Notes: generated from the sequence alone by a model not told the origin. Counted from the stretch's first letter, positions 7,865 through 14,799 are shown. The stretch: 18,365 nt of DNA from CAZTKP01 sp964614215 (GCA_964614215.1 CAZTKP010000039.1:1-18365); one strand, 5' to 3'. Numbers and translations are program-made.

Positions 7865-7900
7865 TCAAATCAACTGAGACAGAAATGTTTTTGCAAGAAC
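7865..7900 (-). pseudogene. remnant of the 3' end of a DUF4143 ATPase gene
   Basis: Read on the minus strand this segment encodes VLAKTFLSQLI followed by a TGA stop. The intact ATPase at 8618-9814 ends VPAKTFLSQLI and a TAA stop. Over 34 bp (7867-7900 against 8620-8653) 30 positions are identical, and several differences are silent or conservative, so the piece once was coding. Immediately upstream, instead of the rest of the gene, stands the palindrome that normally precedes the ATPase gene. The copy therefore looks like an internal deletion of a former second ATPase gene. Confidence 0.65.
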
Positions 7901-7926
7901 TAATTTACGATTCATCGTAAAATGGT
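7901..7926. repeat. palindromic element, copy 1
   Basis: TTTACGA (7904-7910) and TCGTAAA (7915-7921) form a perfect 7-bp dyad with a 4-nt loop, flanked by TAA on the left and AATGGT on the right. The same flanks and dyad recur at 9874-9899, and a related copy at 9906-9931. There is no following T-run, so it is not a typical terminator. Confidence 0.75.
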
Positions 7927-8008
7927 CTTGGGACATCTTTCTTTTTTAACCAATACAATTATTAAATTTTCATTCAATTACTGAAATTGTAAAAAAGTCA
8001 GCAGAAAA

Positions 8009-8306
8009 TTAATCCCTAGGATTCTGAACTGGTGAAGGGTTTTCATTCCATGCTGTTCCGTCTCCCAGCTGTCCGTATCCATTATATCCCCAACAGTAAA
8101 GCTCGCCATTTATTTTTCCGCAGGTATGATATATTCCTGACGAAATATCACTCCAGTCTGTACGAACTCCGATTTGGGTGGGAACAGATTTGTCTGCTAC
8201 AGTTCCGTCTCCCAGCTCTCCATTAGCATTATATCCCCAGCAGTAAAGTTTTCCGCCCGTTGTACCGCAGGAGTGATGTCCTTCCGATGAAATATTTTCG
8301 CAGTCA
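8009..8306 (-). pseudogene. truncated RCC1-repeat protein (3' fragment)
   Basis: The minus frame encodes about two RCC1 repeats: HHSCGTTGGKLYCWGYN then GELGDGT, and YHTCGKINGELYCWGYN then GQLGDGT, ending at a TAA stop (8011-8009). RCC1 repeats make beta-propellers; bacterial secreted versions with conserved HxCG and LYCWG motifs usually have six or more repeats and a signal peptide. Here the 5' end is missing: upstream of the DCENISS segment the sequence switches at about 8301-8305 to antisense of a symporter fragment. In RCC1 proteins a tryptophan is usual at the Cys position of that segment, which marks the break. No start codon or ribosome-binding site belonging to the RCC1 part remains, so it is probably not expressed. 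The function of the parent protein is unknown, though a surface role is likely. Confidence 0.75.
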
Positions 8307-8621
8307 CTACCATGGATCGGATCTTTCATAGTACCAATCAGCATCACTATCTTTGCGTTCACAACAATGGTCGGCTGGTCATACTACGGTGACAGAAGCA
8401 TAAAATATCTCTTTAACAGCAATAAAATGGTCATTGCATACAGACTCCTCTTCGTCTTTCTTATCCCTGTCGGTGCAGTCGTCAAACTTGATATCGTCTG
8501 GGCATTTTCCGACATCGCGAACGCCCTCATGGCACTTCCCAACCTCATCGGTGTGATCGCACTTTCAGTTGTAGTTAAGAAGATGACTGACAAATATTTT
8601 CAGGAAGAGAAGGAACTTTAA
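8298..8621 (+). pseudogene. truncated second copy of the AGCS symporter 3' end
   Basis: The plus frame reads FSQSLPWIGSFIVPISIT and on to the C-terminus, corresponding to residues 347-454 of the symporter at 5054-6418, with the stop at 8619-8621. The first 340 or so codons are absent, replaced at about 8301-8305 by the RCC1 fragment. No start signal is present; the first in-frame ATG (8367) lies within a transmembrane segment and has no ribosome-binding site, so a functional small protein is unlikely. Differences from the intact gene are many in 8304-8375 and 8537-8621 but none in 8376-8536. The stop codon overlaps by 4 nt the stop of the convergent ATPase gene. Confidence 0.85.
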
Positions 8622-9814
8622 ATCAGCTGAGACAGAAAGGTTTTTGCCGGAACTTTGACCGGTCTGTTCACTGAAAAACAGTCTCTTCCAACATACTTTC
8701 CGTTAAGATCCACCTGAAACGCATGTTCGACGTTTAAAAGTTTAGCAAAATATTCAAGACTTGGTGAAACACTTTTTGATGATGATGCTTTTGCTTCGAC
8801 CATAAACCATGGATCTCCATCTTTTGTTACAAGAAAATCGACTTCTCTTTTCTGCTTATCTCTTAAATAAAAAAGTTTATAATCTCCAAACCCTGTATCA
8901 GTCCAGAAATCCACTGCTTTTAAAAGATGGGCGGCAATAAAATTCTCAGCTTTCTGTCCGGGATCTTTAATAAGTGACCAATCCCTTAAAAAAACTTTCG
9001 GCTGCTTCCTTAAAGACTTGGGAACATTTTTATAAAAAGGTCTCAAGGTAAAAATATAATACATGTTCTCAAGAACATTGAACCATCTCTTTACAGTATC
9101 AACAGAAACCCCCAGATCATTTGAAAGTGAACTGTAGTTAACCATATTTCCGGATTGATGCTTCAGGATCTCTGCCAGTGTTTCTATAAGCGTTATTTCA
9201 TTAATATTCGTAAGATCACGGAGATCCTCCTGAAAAAACTGCTCACTTCTCAAACGTCTCCATTTATTATAGAAACGACTGTCAGCTCTTATCATAGGTT
9301 CCGGAAAACCTCCAAACTCCAAAAGGTTTGAAAAAGAATCATCAGAGATCATAGAAGGCATTTTTATCTCGTCCTCACCATAGACCGGGTCAAGAATTTC
9401 AGATACAGTAAAGGGGTGTATCCGGTAGTTAAAGTAACGTCCCATCAGACTGTCACCTGATTTTTTATAGATATTCAGCCTTGCACTTCCTGTAACGATT
9501 ATTTTCTGATCTTCACCGAAACTATCAAAGAAACCTTTTAAAAACTGTTTCCATTTGTCATATTTGTGGATTTCATCAAAAATCATTAACTTCTTCCGGA
9601 CATCAAAAGCATTTAGTCCATGCTTTTCGACAAGCTCATTTGGACCGGCAAGAATATCCATCCTGTCATTTTTATTATCCCAGTTAAGGTAAAAACAATC
9701 TTCATCCATTTTAGATAAAGTGGTTTTACCCACCTGTCTCGGACCGCTCAGAAACACCATCTGGCGATTTGCATTAAAATGTTCTTTTATCACATTAGAA
9801 TAAATTCTTTTCAT
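8618..9814 (-). CDS. AAA-type ATPase with C-terminal DUF4143 domain
   Basis: This 398-residue cytoplasmic protein has Walker A GPRQVGKT (residues 24-31), Walker B LMIFDE (76-81) and a sensor-1-like VTGSAR (107-112), followed by the conserved HPFTVSEI segment of this family. The middle region (about 215-250) contains a winged-helix-like stretch with SLSNDLGVSVDTVKRW. The C-terminal DUF4143 domain holds EVDFLV (324-329) and VEAKAS (339-344), arranged like the D...ExK core of PD-(D/E)XK nucleases. The length is usual for the family. These proteins are common and often multicopy in archaea and bacteria; their role is unproven, with defence, toxin and mobile functions suggested. The start is set by GGAGG 6 nt before the ATG. 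The gene is flanked by palindromes upstream and a deletion remnant of a sister copy downstream (7865-7926), and its stop overlaps the symporter fragment. Confidence 0.93.
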   Translation of the reverse strand: MKRIYSNVIKEHFNANRQMVFLSGPRQVGKTTLSKMDEDCFYLNWDNKNDRMDILAGPNELVEKHGLNAFDVRKKLMIFDEIHKYDKWKQFLKGFFDSFGEDQKIIVTGSARLNIYKKSGDSLMGRYFNYRIHPFTVSEILDPVYGEDEIKMPSMISDDSFSNLLEFGGFPEPMIRADSRFYNKWRRLRSEQFFQEDLRDLTNINEITLIETLAEILKHQSGNMVNYSSLSNDLGVSVDTVKRWFNVLENMYYIFTLRPFYKNVPKSLRKQPKVFLRDWSLIKDPGQKAENFIAAHLLKAVDFWTDTGFGDYKLFYLRDKQKREVDFLVTKDGDPWFMVEAKASSSKSVSPSLEYFAKLLNVEHAFQVDLNGKYVGRDCFSVNRPVKVPAKTFLSQLI

Positions 9815-9841
9815 CTTGAACCTCCATTAATTACAGGACAT

Positions 9842-9869
9842 ATCTTACCTGATTTTAATTTTTCTGCAA
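9842..9869 (-). promoter_or_regulatory. weak candidate promoter for the DUF4143 ATPase
   Basis: On the minus strand TTGCAG (9869-9864) and TAAGAT (9847-9842) are 16 nt apart, 28 nt upstream of the start at 9814. Matches are modest (3/6 and 4/6). The palindromes lie immediately upstream of it, where a regulator could bind. Confidence 0.3.
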
Positions 9870-9899
9870 GGACTAATTTACGACTCATCGTAAAATGGT
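9870..9899. repeat. palindromic element, copy 2
   Basis: TTTACGA (9877-9883) and TCGTAAA (9888-9894) form a perfect dyad with loop CTCA. It is almost identical to copy 1 at 7901-7926, the difference being one loop base, and the similarity extends leftward through TGCAAGGAC. It is followed in direct tandem, with a 32-bp period, by copy 3. Confidence 0.75.
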
Positions 9900-9901
9900 T
9901 C

Positions 9902-9931
9902 GGACCAATTTAAGATTGACCTTAAAATGGT
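9902..9931. repeat. palindromic element, copy 3 (covarying stem)
   Basis: This copy aligns with copy 2 over 30 nt with 24 identities. Its arms are TTTAAG (9909-9914) and CTTAAA (9921-9926). The C-G pair in the stem of copy 2 is replaced by A-T here, with both bases changed together, so pairing is kept while the sequence differs. It ends 1 nt before the stop codon of the permease gene. Confidence 0.6.
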
Positions 9932-9932
9932 A

Positions 9933-11054
9933 TCACAAATTCTTCCTGAATTTTGCGACTGCACTTACAAAAATTATCGAACCTGTCACGGCCATTATGG
10001 CAAACCCCTGCCACAGAAATTCAAAGGCTGTTCCCTTGAGATAGAGCTTTCTGACGATAGAAATGTAGTGGGTCATGGGAATAACGTTTGCGACATACTG
10101 AAATCCGAAAGGCATATTCTTAACGGGAAACACAAAGCCAGAAAAGTAGATGAACGGCATCAGGATGATAAAAAGTGACGCCATCATCGCCTGCTGCTGA
10201 GTGTTCGAGATAGTTGAGATCAGGAGTCCCAGTCCAAGTGTGTTAAAAAGAAAGAGCAGAGTTGCTCCTGTGAGTATCAGAATACTTCCTTTGAGAGCGA
10301 TGCCGAACCCGAAAACTATCACGAGAACTGAAAGAACGGTAACGATTATTCCGAGAATAAAGAAGGGAAGAAGTTTACTGACAAGGAACTGCCACTTTGT
10401 CACCGGAGTAACTATGAGCTGCTCAATTGTCCCCCGCTCCTTTTCCTTAACTATCGACATTGAGGTAAGCAGAACTGTGATAATAAGAATAAGCAGTCCC
10501 ATTATTCCCGGAACCATGTAGAATCTAGTCTTCAGCTCCGGGTTGTACCAGATCCTCGTCCTTACCGAGACCGAAGGCACACCTGTTTTCAGTCTGGAAG
10601 AGATCCTGTTCATCATTATCTTCGTACCGTATCCGGCAGCAATATTTGAAATATAGTTCAGACCGCTTGAGGCATAGTTGTTGTCAGACCCGTTTATAAA
10701 AAGCTGAACTTCCGTCGATTCGCCTTTTCTTATCTTTTCGCCGAAATCTTTTGGAATAACTATCGCGGCTTCGGCCTCACCTCTTTCAATTACCTTGTCC
10801 ATTTCCCGGGCACTGAACTTCTGGGTGGACCTGTAAAAATATGCACTTCCGAAAAAACTGCTCAGAAAGTCACGGCTTTCCCTGCTCATATCGTTATCGA
10901 CCACCGCCGTATCCATCCTCTCGATATCAAAATTTGCGGCAAGTCCGAGGATCGTAAGCTGAACGATCGGAACAATGAAGATGATGGGCAGCATCCGCTT
11001 GTCCCTTCTTATCTGGAGAAACTCCTTCTTTATCATCTGGATAAGCAGTCTCAT
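9933..11054 (-). CDS. ybhR: ABC-2 type export permease, YbhR-like
   Basis: This 373-residue inner-membrane protein is the second of two permease subunits of an ABC-2 exporter. One transmembrane helix (about 21-40) is followed by a large extracytoplasmic domain (about 41-180) and then five more helices. The conserved IWYNPEL (168-174) and the cytoplasmic KEKERGTIEQL (203-213) coupling segment are typical of the YbhS/YbhR/DrrB-type family. The ATG at 11054 directly follows the stop of the first permease with no gap, so the two are probably made in equal amounts and pair. In E. coli YbhFSR is reported to export drugs and monovalent cations; the substrate here is unknown. It is the last gene of the operon; palindromic repeats lie directly after it. 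The symbol rests on gene order and family, and ybhR and ybhS could be interchanged. Confidence 0.85.
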   Translation of the reverse strand: MRLLIQMIKKEFLQIRRDKRMLPIIFIVPIVQLTILGLAANFDIERMDTAVVDNDMSRESRDFLSSFFGSAYFYRSTQKFSAREMDKVIERGEAEAAIVIPKDFGEKIRKGESTEVQLFINGSDNNYASSGLNYISNIAAGYGTKIMMNRISSRLKTGVPSVSVRTRIWYNPELKTRFYMVPGIMGLLILIITVLLTSMSIVKEKERGTIEQLIVTPVTKWQFLVSKLLPFFILGIIVTVLSVLVIVFGFGIALKGSILILTGATLLFLFNTLGLGLLISTISNTQQQAMMASLFIILMPFIYFSGFVFPVKNMPFGFQYVANVIPMTHYISIVRKLYLKGTAFEFLWQGFAIMAVTGSIIFVSAVAKFRKNL

Positions 11055-12182
11055 CTAAACCACCTTCATCTTTTTAAGTCGCACAGCGGAGATAAGTATC
11101 GTGATCGCCGAGAACAGCATCAGCGCCAGAAGATGCTCCCACGCACTCTCAAAACCCGCACCTTTCATCAGCACCGCCCTTAGAAGAGTAACGAAGTATC
11201 TTGCAGGAAGAACCTTTGTAATATACTGGATCCATAAAGGCATCGAAGCAATGGGAAACACAAAACCTGAAAGAAGCAGGGCCGGAAGAAGTGTTGAAAG
11301 GGCGGCGATAAAAAAAGCGACCTGCTGGGAAGTCGTCACAGTCGAAATGAAAATTCCCTGACTGAGTGCCGCAAGAATAAAAACAAGACTTGAAACCGCA
11401 AGAAGGAAATAACTTCCCCGCACCTCGACCCCGAACGCAAAGTAACTTATCACTAGAATAAAGACCGTGCTCAGTATCGCCACAAAAAGATACGGAACAG
11501 TTTTTCCGATTATCACACTTGCCGAGTTCAGAGGAGAGACCATGAGCTGTTCCATCGTTCCGTTCTCACGTTCGCGCACAACTGAAAGAGATGTCGATAT
11601 AGTTGTCGTTATCATCAGGATAAAAACTATGAGACCTGTGACCAGAAAAAGCGTCGATTCAAGTTCGGGATTATACCAGATCCTTGCCTGCAGTTGTAGC
11701 GGCGCCTCGACGGACATGCCGTAAGTTCTGAGAACATAGTCTCCGGTAACTCTGTTGGAGAAAGAATTCACATAGGCCGAGATATAACCGTCAAGAATAC
11801 GCGCAACTCTCGCTTCGGAGCCGTCAAGGATAGCCTGTATCTCAACGCTTTCGCCCTTTAGAAGCGTTTTCTCGAAATTAGAAGGTATGACAACAACCAC
11901 TTCCGCTTTTCCGCTGTCAAGAAGATCCGAAGCCTCGGAATAACTGTCAGGATCTGCAACTTTCATAAAGTATCCGCCCGATGTGAAAGTGTTGACAAGC
12001 AGCCTTGAGTGTTCCGTCTTGTCAAGATCTATCACAGCCAGTGCAGTATCTTCAACATCGAAACTCAGAACATAGCCGAAAAGTATGAGCAGAAAAGCCG
12101 GAATAAAGATCAGCAGAAGCAGTGTTCTCACATCCCTTACTATCTGGATCAGCTCTTTCTTTATGACGGCAATTATGTTCAT
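11055..12182 (-). CDS. ybhS: ABC-2 type export permease, YbhS-like
   Basis: This 375-residue inner-membrane protein is the first permease subunit of the exporter. It starts with a short cytoplasmic KKELIQIVRD helix, one transmembrane helix (about 20-40), an extracytoplasmic domain to about residue 175 including IWYNPEL, then five helices with RERENGTMEQL (203-213) as the loop expected to contact an ATPase. It is a paralogue of the following permease, sharing the same motifs at the same positions. The ATG overlaps the upstream ATPase stop as ATGA (4 nt). YbhS-type permeases work with a YbhG-like adaptor that spans the periplasm. A heterodimer with the 9933-11054 product is expected from the E. 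coli system. The substrate cannot be inferred from sequence. Confidence 0.87.
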   Translation of the reverse strand: MNIIAVIKKELIQIVRDVRTLLLLIFIPAFLLILFGYVLSFDVEDTALAVIDLDKTEHSRLLVNTFTSGGYFMKVADPDSYSEASDLLDSGKAEVVVVIPSNFEKTLLKGESVEIQAILDGSEARVARILDGYISAYVNSFSNRVTGDYVLRTYGMSVEAPLQLQARIWYNPELESTLFLVTGLIVFILMITTTISTSLSVVRERENGTMEQLMVSPLNSASVIIGKTVPYLFVAILSTVFILVISYFAFGVEVRGSYFLLAVSSLVFILAALSQGIFISTVTTSQQVAFFIAALSTLLPALLLSGFVFPIASMPLWIQYITKVLPARYFVTLLRAVLMKGAGFESAWEHLLALMLFSAITILISAVRLKKMKVV

Positions 12183-12928
12183 TTACCGCTCCCCGTGGAA
12201 AGTGCGATGAACACATCTTCCAGATCCGGCTCTTCCTTTTCAATGCCGAGATCCATAGCTTTAAGCTCTCCTGGGGTTCCTTCCGCAACGATGTTACTGC
12301 TCACAATAAAGGATATCCTGTGACAGAACTCCGCTTCATCAAGAAAATGTGTGGTTACAAAGACCGTTGTCCCCTGTCCTGAAAAATCATATATCATGTC
12401 CCAGAAATTTCTTCTCTGGAGAGGATCGACACCTGCCGTAGGTTCATCCAGAAAGATGATCGAAGGTTCGTGAATGACCGCTCCCGCAAAAGCCACTCTC
12501 TGCTGAAAACCTCTGGGAAGTTCTCCGGTCGGAATATTCTTCACTTCATTGAGTTTCAGGAGTTCAAAGACCTCATCTTTTCTCCTGACGAGCCTTTTTC
12601 TGTCAAGTCCGTAAATAGTGCCGTAGTAGTCAAGATTCTCACTTGCCGTAAGATCTTCATACATTGCATACTTCTGACACATGTAGCCGATGTTCTTCTT
12701 TACGCTCTCTGGATCATCAGCGACATCGAATCCTGCAACAGTTGCCTTCCCGCCATCAGGAGGGAGAAGTCCGCAGAGCATCTTGATCGTCGTTGTCTTA
12801 CCGGCTCCATTCGCACCCAGAAACCCGAATATCTCACCTTTTTTAACATCGAGGTCCACCTCGTTCACTGCGGTAAAACTTCCGAACTTTTTCAGAAGTC
12901 CTCTGACCTCGATAACGTTGTCACTCAT
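12179..12928 (-). CDS. ybhF: ABC transporter ATPase, equivalent to YbhF C-terminal half
   Basis: This 249-residue nucleotide-binding subunit has Walker A GANGAGKT (38-45), Q-loop in MCQKYAMY, Walker B IIFLDE (157-162) and a canonical switch histidine in TTHFLDEAE (His194). Its signature motif is degenerate: LPRGFQQ (137-143) in place of LSGGQ. E. coli YbhF has the same peculiarity (LPLGFKQ) in its second half, so this is its counterpart. I start it at the ATG at 12928, which overlaps the previous ATPase gene by 8 nt and has AGGA upstream; an extension to 12979 would add residues not found in relatives. With the 12921-13847 product it should form a heterodimer having one full and one degenerate ATP site. 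It energises the two permeases encoded downstream. Confidence 0.88.
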   Translation of the reverse strand: MSDNVIEVRGLLKKFGSFTAVNEVDLDVKKGEIFGFLGANGAGKTTTIKMLCGLLPPDGGKATVAGFDVADDPESVKKNIGYMCQKYAMYEDLTASENLDYYGTIYGLDRKRLVRRKDEVFELLKLNEVKNIPTGELPRGFQQRVAFAGAVIHEPSIIFLDEPTAGVDPLQRRNFWDMIYDFSGQGTTVFVTTHFLDEAEFCHRISFIVSSNIVAEGTPGELKAMDLGIEKEEPDLEDVFIALSTGSGK

Positions 12929-13847
12929 CTTTCCTGTCCTCAAGAAGTGAGATAAAAACATCCTCCATCGTAGGCTCAACTATCCTGAAACGATCAGTTT
13001 TTGCAATACGGGCAGTGCTTCTGTGGAGCTCCTTCTCACTGATGATCTTTTCATCAAAAACAGCATGGATCTTGTCACCGAAAAGCTGAACTGACCTCAC
13101 ACCTTCTATACTTTTTATATCCTGAAAAAAACTCCTGCAGTCACCTGCAACGATCTCAGCTATAGTGCCGTTAAACTTCTTTTTAAGTTCTGAAGGAGCA
13201 CCCTTTTCAATGATCTCTCCTTCGTTCATGAAACAGACCTTGTCACACTTGCCCGCCTCATCAAGATAAGGTGTCGAAATAACGATGCTGACACCGTCTT
13301 CAGCTACCGTTTTGAGGATCTTCCAGAACTCCCTTCTTGCAACAGGGTCAACACCGTTAGTCGGTTCATCCAGAAAAATTATCTCGGGAGTGTGGATAAG
13401 GGTGCAGGCAAGGGCCAGTTTCTGTTTCATACCGCCCGAAAGTCTGTCCGCACGTCTCTTTCCGAATTTTTCCATTCCCATGAACTTAAGAAGCTCCTCT
13501 TTCTTTTGCTGAAAGTTCTTAAGACCGTGTATCTCTGCGAAAAAATTAACATTTTCAGAAACTGTCAGATCTCCGTAGAGAGAAAATCTCTGAGAAAGAT
13601 AGCCTATTTTTTTGATCATACTGCTCTTATCTTTAACGGTATCCAGTCCCAGAACTTTACACTGACCTGACTGAGGCTGAAGAAGCCCGCAGAAAAGCCT
13701 TATGAGCGTTGTCTTTCCCGCTCCGTCAGGACCGACCATTCCGTAAGTTTCACCTTTTTTGACGTTGAAAGTAATACCACGAAGAACTTCTTTCTGTCCG
13801 AAACTGAAATGTACATCCTCTATTTCAAGTCTATTTTCCGTTTTCAA
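12921..13847 (-). CDS. ybhF: ABC transporter ATPase, equivalent to YbhF N-terminal half
   Basis: This ~308-residue nucleotide-binding subunit has Walker A GPDGAGKT (39-46, the same GPDGAGKT as YbhF), Q-loop in LSQRFSLYG, a canonical signature LSGGMKQK (136-143) and Walker B IIFLDE (156-161). The switch histidine is missing: the segment reads STPYLDEA, with Pro193 in its place, where E. coli YbhF has Ser. The C-terminal 90 residues are an extension ending EPTMEDVFISLLE, common in this subfamily. I chose the TTG at 13847, which has GAGG 6 nt upstream and overlaps the hlyD-type gene by 17 nt; another TTG at 13859 is possible. It should pair with the 12179-12928 product. In E. coli the two halves are a single polypeptide. 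Confidence 0.87.
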   Translation of the reverse strand: MKTENRLEIEDVHFSFGQKEVLRGITFNVKKGETYGMVGPDGAGKTTLIRLFCGLLQPQSGQCKVLGLDTVKDKSSMIKKIGYLSQRFSLYGDLTVSENVNFFAEIHGLKNFQQKKEELLKFMGMEKFGKRRADRLSGGMKQKLALACTLIHTPEIIFLDEPTNGVDPVARREFWKILKTVAEDGVSIVISTPYLDEAGKCDKVCFMNEGEIIEKGAPSELKKKFNGTIAEIVAGDCRSFFQDIKSIEGVRSVQLFGDKIHAVFDEKIISEKELHRSTARIAKTDRFRIVEPTMEDVFISLLEDRKDE

Positions 13848-14799
13848 AACTGACCTCAACGGGCATTCCTGCTTTTAGAATTCCACCACGGTTATCCACC
13901 TTTATCTCAGCTCTGTAAACTGTCTTTATCCTTTCATCCTTCGTCTGGATGGTCTTCGGTGTGAATTCCGCACTTTCTGAAATGAAACTGATATTTCCGC
14001 TAAGAGGTCTGTCAGGATATGAATCCGTAACGACATAGGCTTTCTGGCCTATCTGAACCTTCCCCAGCTCGATCTCAGGCAGAAAAACTATTACTTTCGC
14101 CCTGGACATATTGCGGACTATACCGAGAGGAACACCGGCCCCTGCGATCTCTCCCCGCTCGACAAGCCTGTGAACAACTGTTCCGTCAACCGGAGAGACC
14201 ACCGTACAGTCGGCGATCTTTTTCCTGACTATCTCAATAGCCGCCTTTGCCTGATCCACACCGGACCGTGCAATATCTATCTGCTCACGCCTTGTTCCGT
14301 TACTTACCTTTTCGCTTTCAGCCATCACCTGACTGTATTTAGCCTCGGCCTGTTCATAGGCCGTTTTAGCGTCGTCATACTGCTTTTCAGGGACAGCACC
14401 CTTTTCAAAAAGACCTTCCAGCCTCTTAAACTCCCTTTTTGCCTTGTCCCTACCGATCTCGCTCTGACGCAGTATTTCACCGACCTTTTTCCTGTCTTCC
14501 TTCCTTGCGCCGTTATATGCAAGCCTGAGATTGGCATTTGCACCTTTTAGAACCTTCTCAAGCCTGTTAAGTTCAAGCTCAAGAGCCTCCGGATCTATTT
14601 TTGCGACAACATCACCTTTTTTTACTTTCTGGCCTTCCTCAAGCTTCAGCTCCGTGATCCGTCCACCGGCAAGCGAGGATATTTTCACAGAATCTATCTC
14701 AACTGTACCATTCAATGGAATCTCTTTTTTACCGTTCTTTATCAGATCACACGAAACAAGAAAAGAAACCAGAATAAGAATTATCAGCAGCTTTTTCAT
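13831..14799 (-). CDS. ybhG: HlyD/YbhG-type membrane fusion lipoprotein
   Basis: This 322-residue periplasmic adaptor links the ABC-2 exporter to an outer-membrane exit. Its signal peptide ends in LVSC, so Cys17 is lipidated and anchors it to the inner membrane; E. coli YbhG has a membrane signal instead. Residues 30-70 and about 195-225 make the split biotinyl/lipoyl-like domain (GGRITELKLEEGQKVKKGD and SPVDGTVVHRLVERGE). Between them, about 73-190 form a charged alpha-helical hairpin with AKREFKRLEGLFEKGAVPEKQYDDA. The C-terminal beta domain ends with GGILKAGMPVEVSF, usual for the family. The ATG overlaps the TetR stop as TAATG (1 nt). No TolC homologue is in the window, so the outer-membrane partner must be encoded elsewhere. 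Confidence 0.92.
   Translation of the reverse strand: MKKLLIILILVSFLVSCDLIKNGKKEIPLNGTVEIDSVKISSLAGGRITELKLEEGQKVKKGDVVAKIDPEALELELNRLEKVLKGANANLRLAYNGARKEDRKKVGEILRQSEIGRDKAKREFKRLEGLFEKGAVPEKQYDDAKTAYEQAEAKYSQVMAESEKVSNGTRREQIDIARSGVDQAKAAIEIVRKKIADCTVVSPVDGTVVHRLVERGEIAGAGVPLGIVRNMSRAKVIVFLPEIELGKVQIGQKAYVVTDSYPDRPLSGNISFISESAEFTPKTIQTKDERIKTVYRAEIKVDNRGGILKAGMPVEVSFENGK

Larger units (their letters stand above)
8620..9931 (-). mobile_element. putative mobile or duplicating unit: DUF4143 ATPase plus palindromes
   Basis: The unit is defined by comparison with the remnant at 7865-7926, which shares both ends: the last codons of the ATPase gene on one side and the palindrome with its AATGGT flank on the other. 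The left end falls on the stop codon of the symporter fragment and the right end 1 nt before the stop codon of the exporter permease (9933). No transposase, long terminal inverted repeat or target-site duplication was found, so mobility is an inference from the copies alone. Confidence 0.35.

Noticed and set aside
7927..8008. Possible gene or RNA in the AT-rich stretch between the palindrome and the RCC1 fragment
   Set aside because: No open frame, promoter pair or convincing hairpin was found; only a 5-bp dyad around CAATT/AATTG is present, which is expected by chance.
8367..8621. Possible small membrane protein of 84 residues
   Set aside because: It is the in-frame tail of a truncated symporter; the ATG is internal to a transmembrane segment and no start signal precedes it.
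7901..9931. CRISPR-like repeats
   Set aside because: Only three short palindromes occur, two adjacent without a spacer and one 2 kb away; there are no regular spacers or cas genes.
9870..9931. Rho-independent terminators for the export operon or the ATPase gene
   Set aside because: The stems are AT-rich and lack a T-run on either strand, and conservation of the flanks suggests another role. Incidental termination is not excluded.
12470..12955. 161-codon open frame on the plus strand opposite the ABC ATPase genes
   Set aside because: It is antisense to conserved Walker and signature motifs; composition and lack of a ribosome-binding site mark it as a shadow frame.
12929..12979. Upstream start for the second ABC ATPase
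   Set aside because: The extra 17 residues have no counterpart in the family, and a suitable ATG with AGGA upstream lies at 12928.
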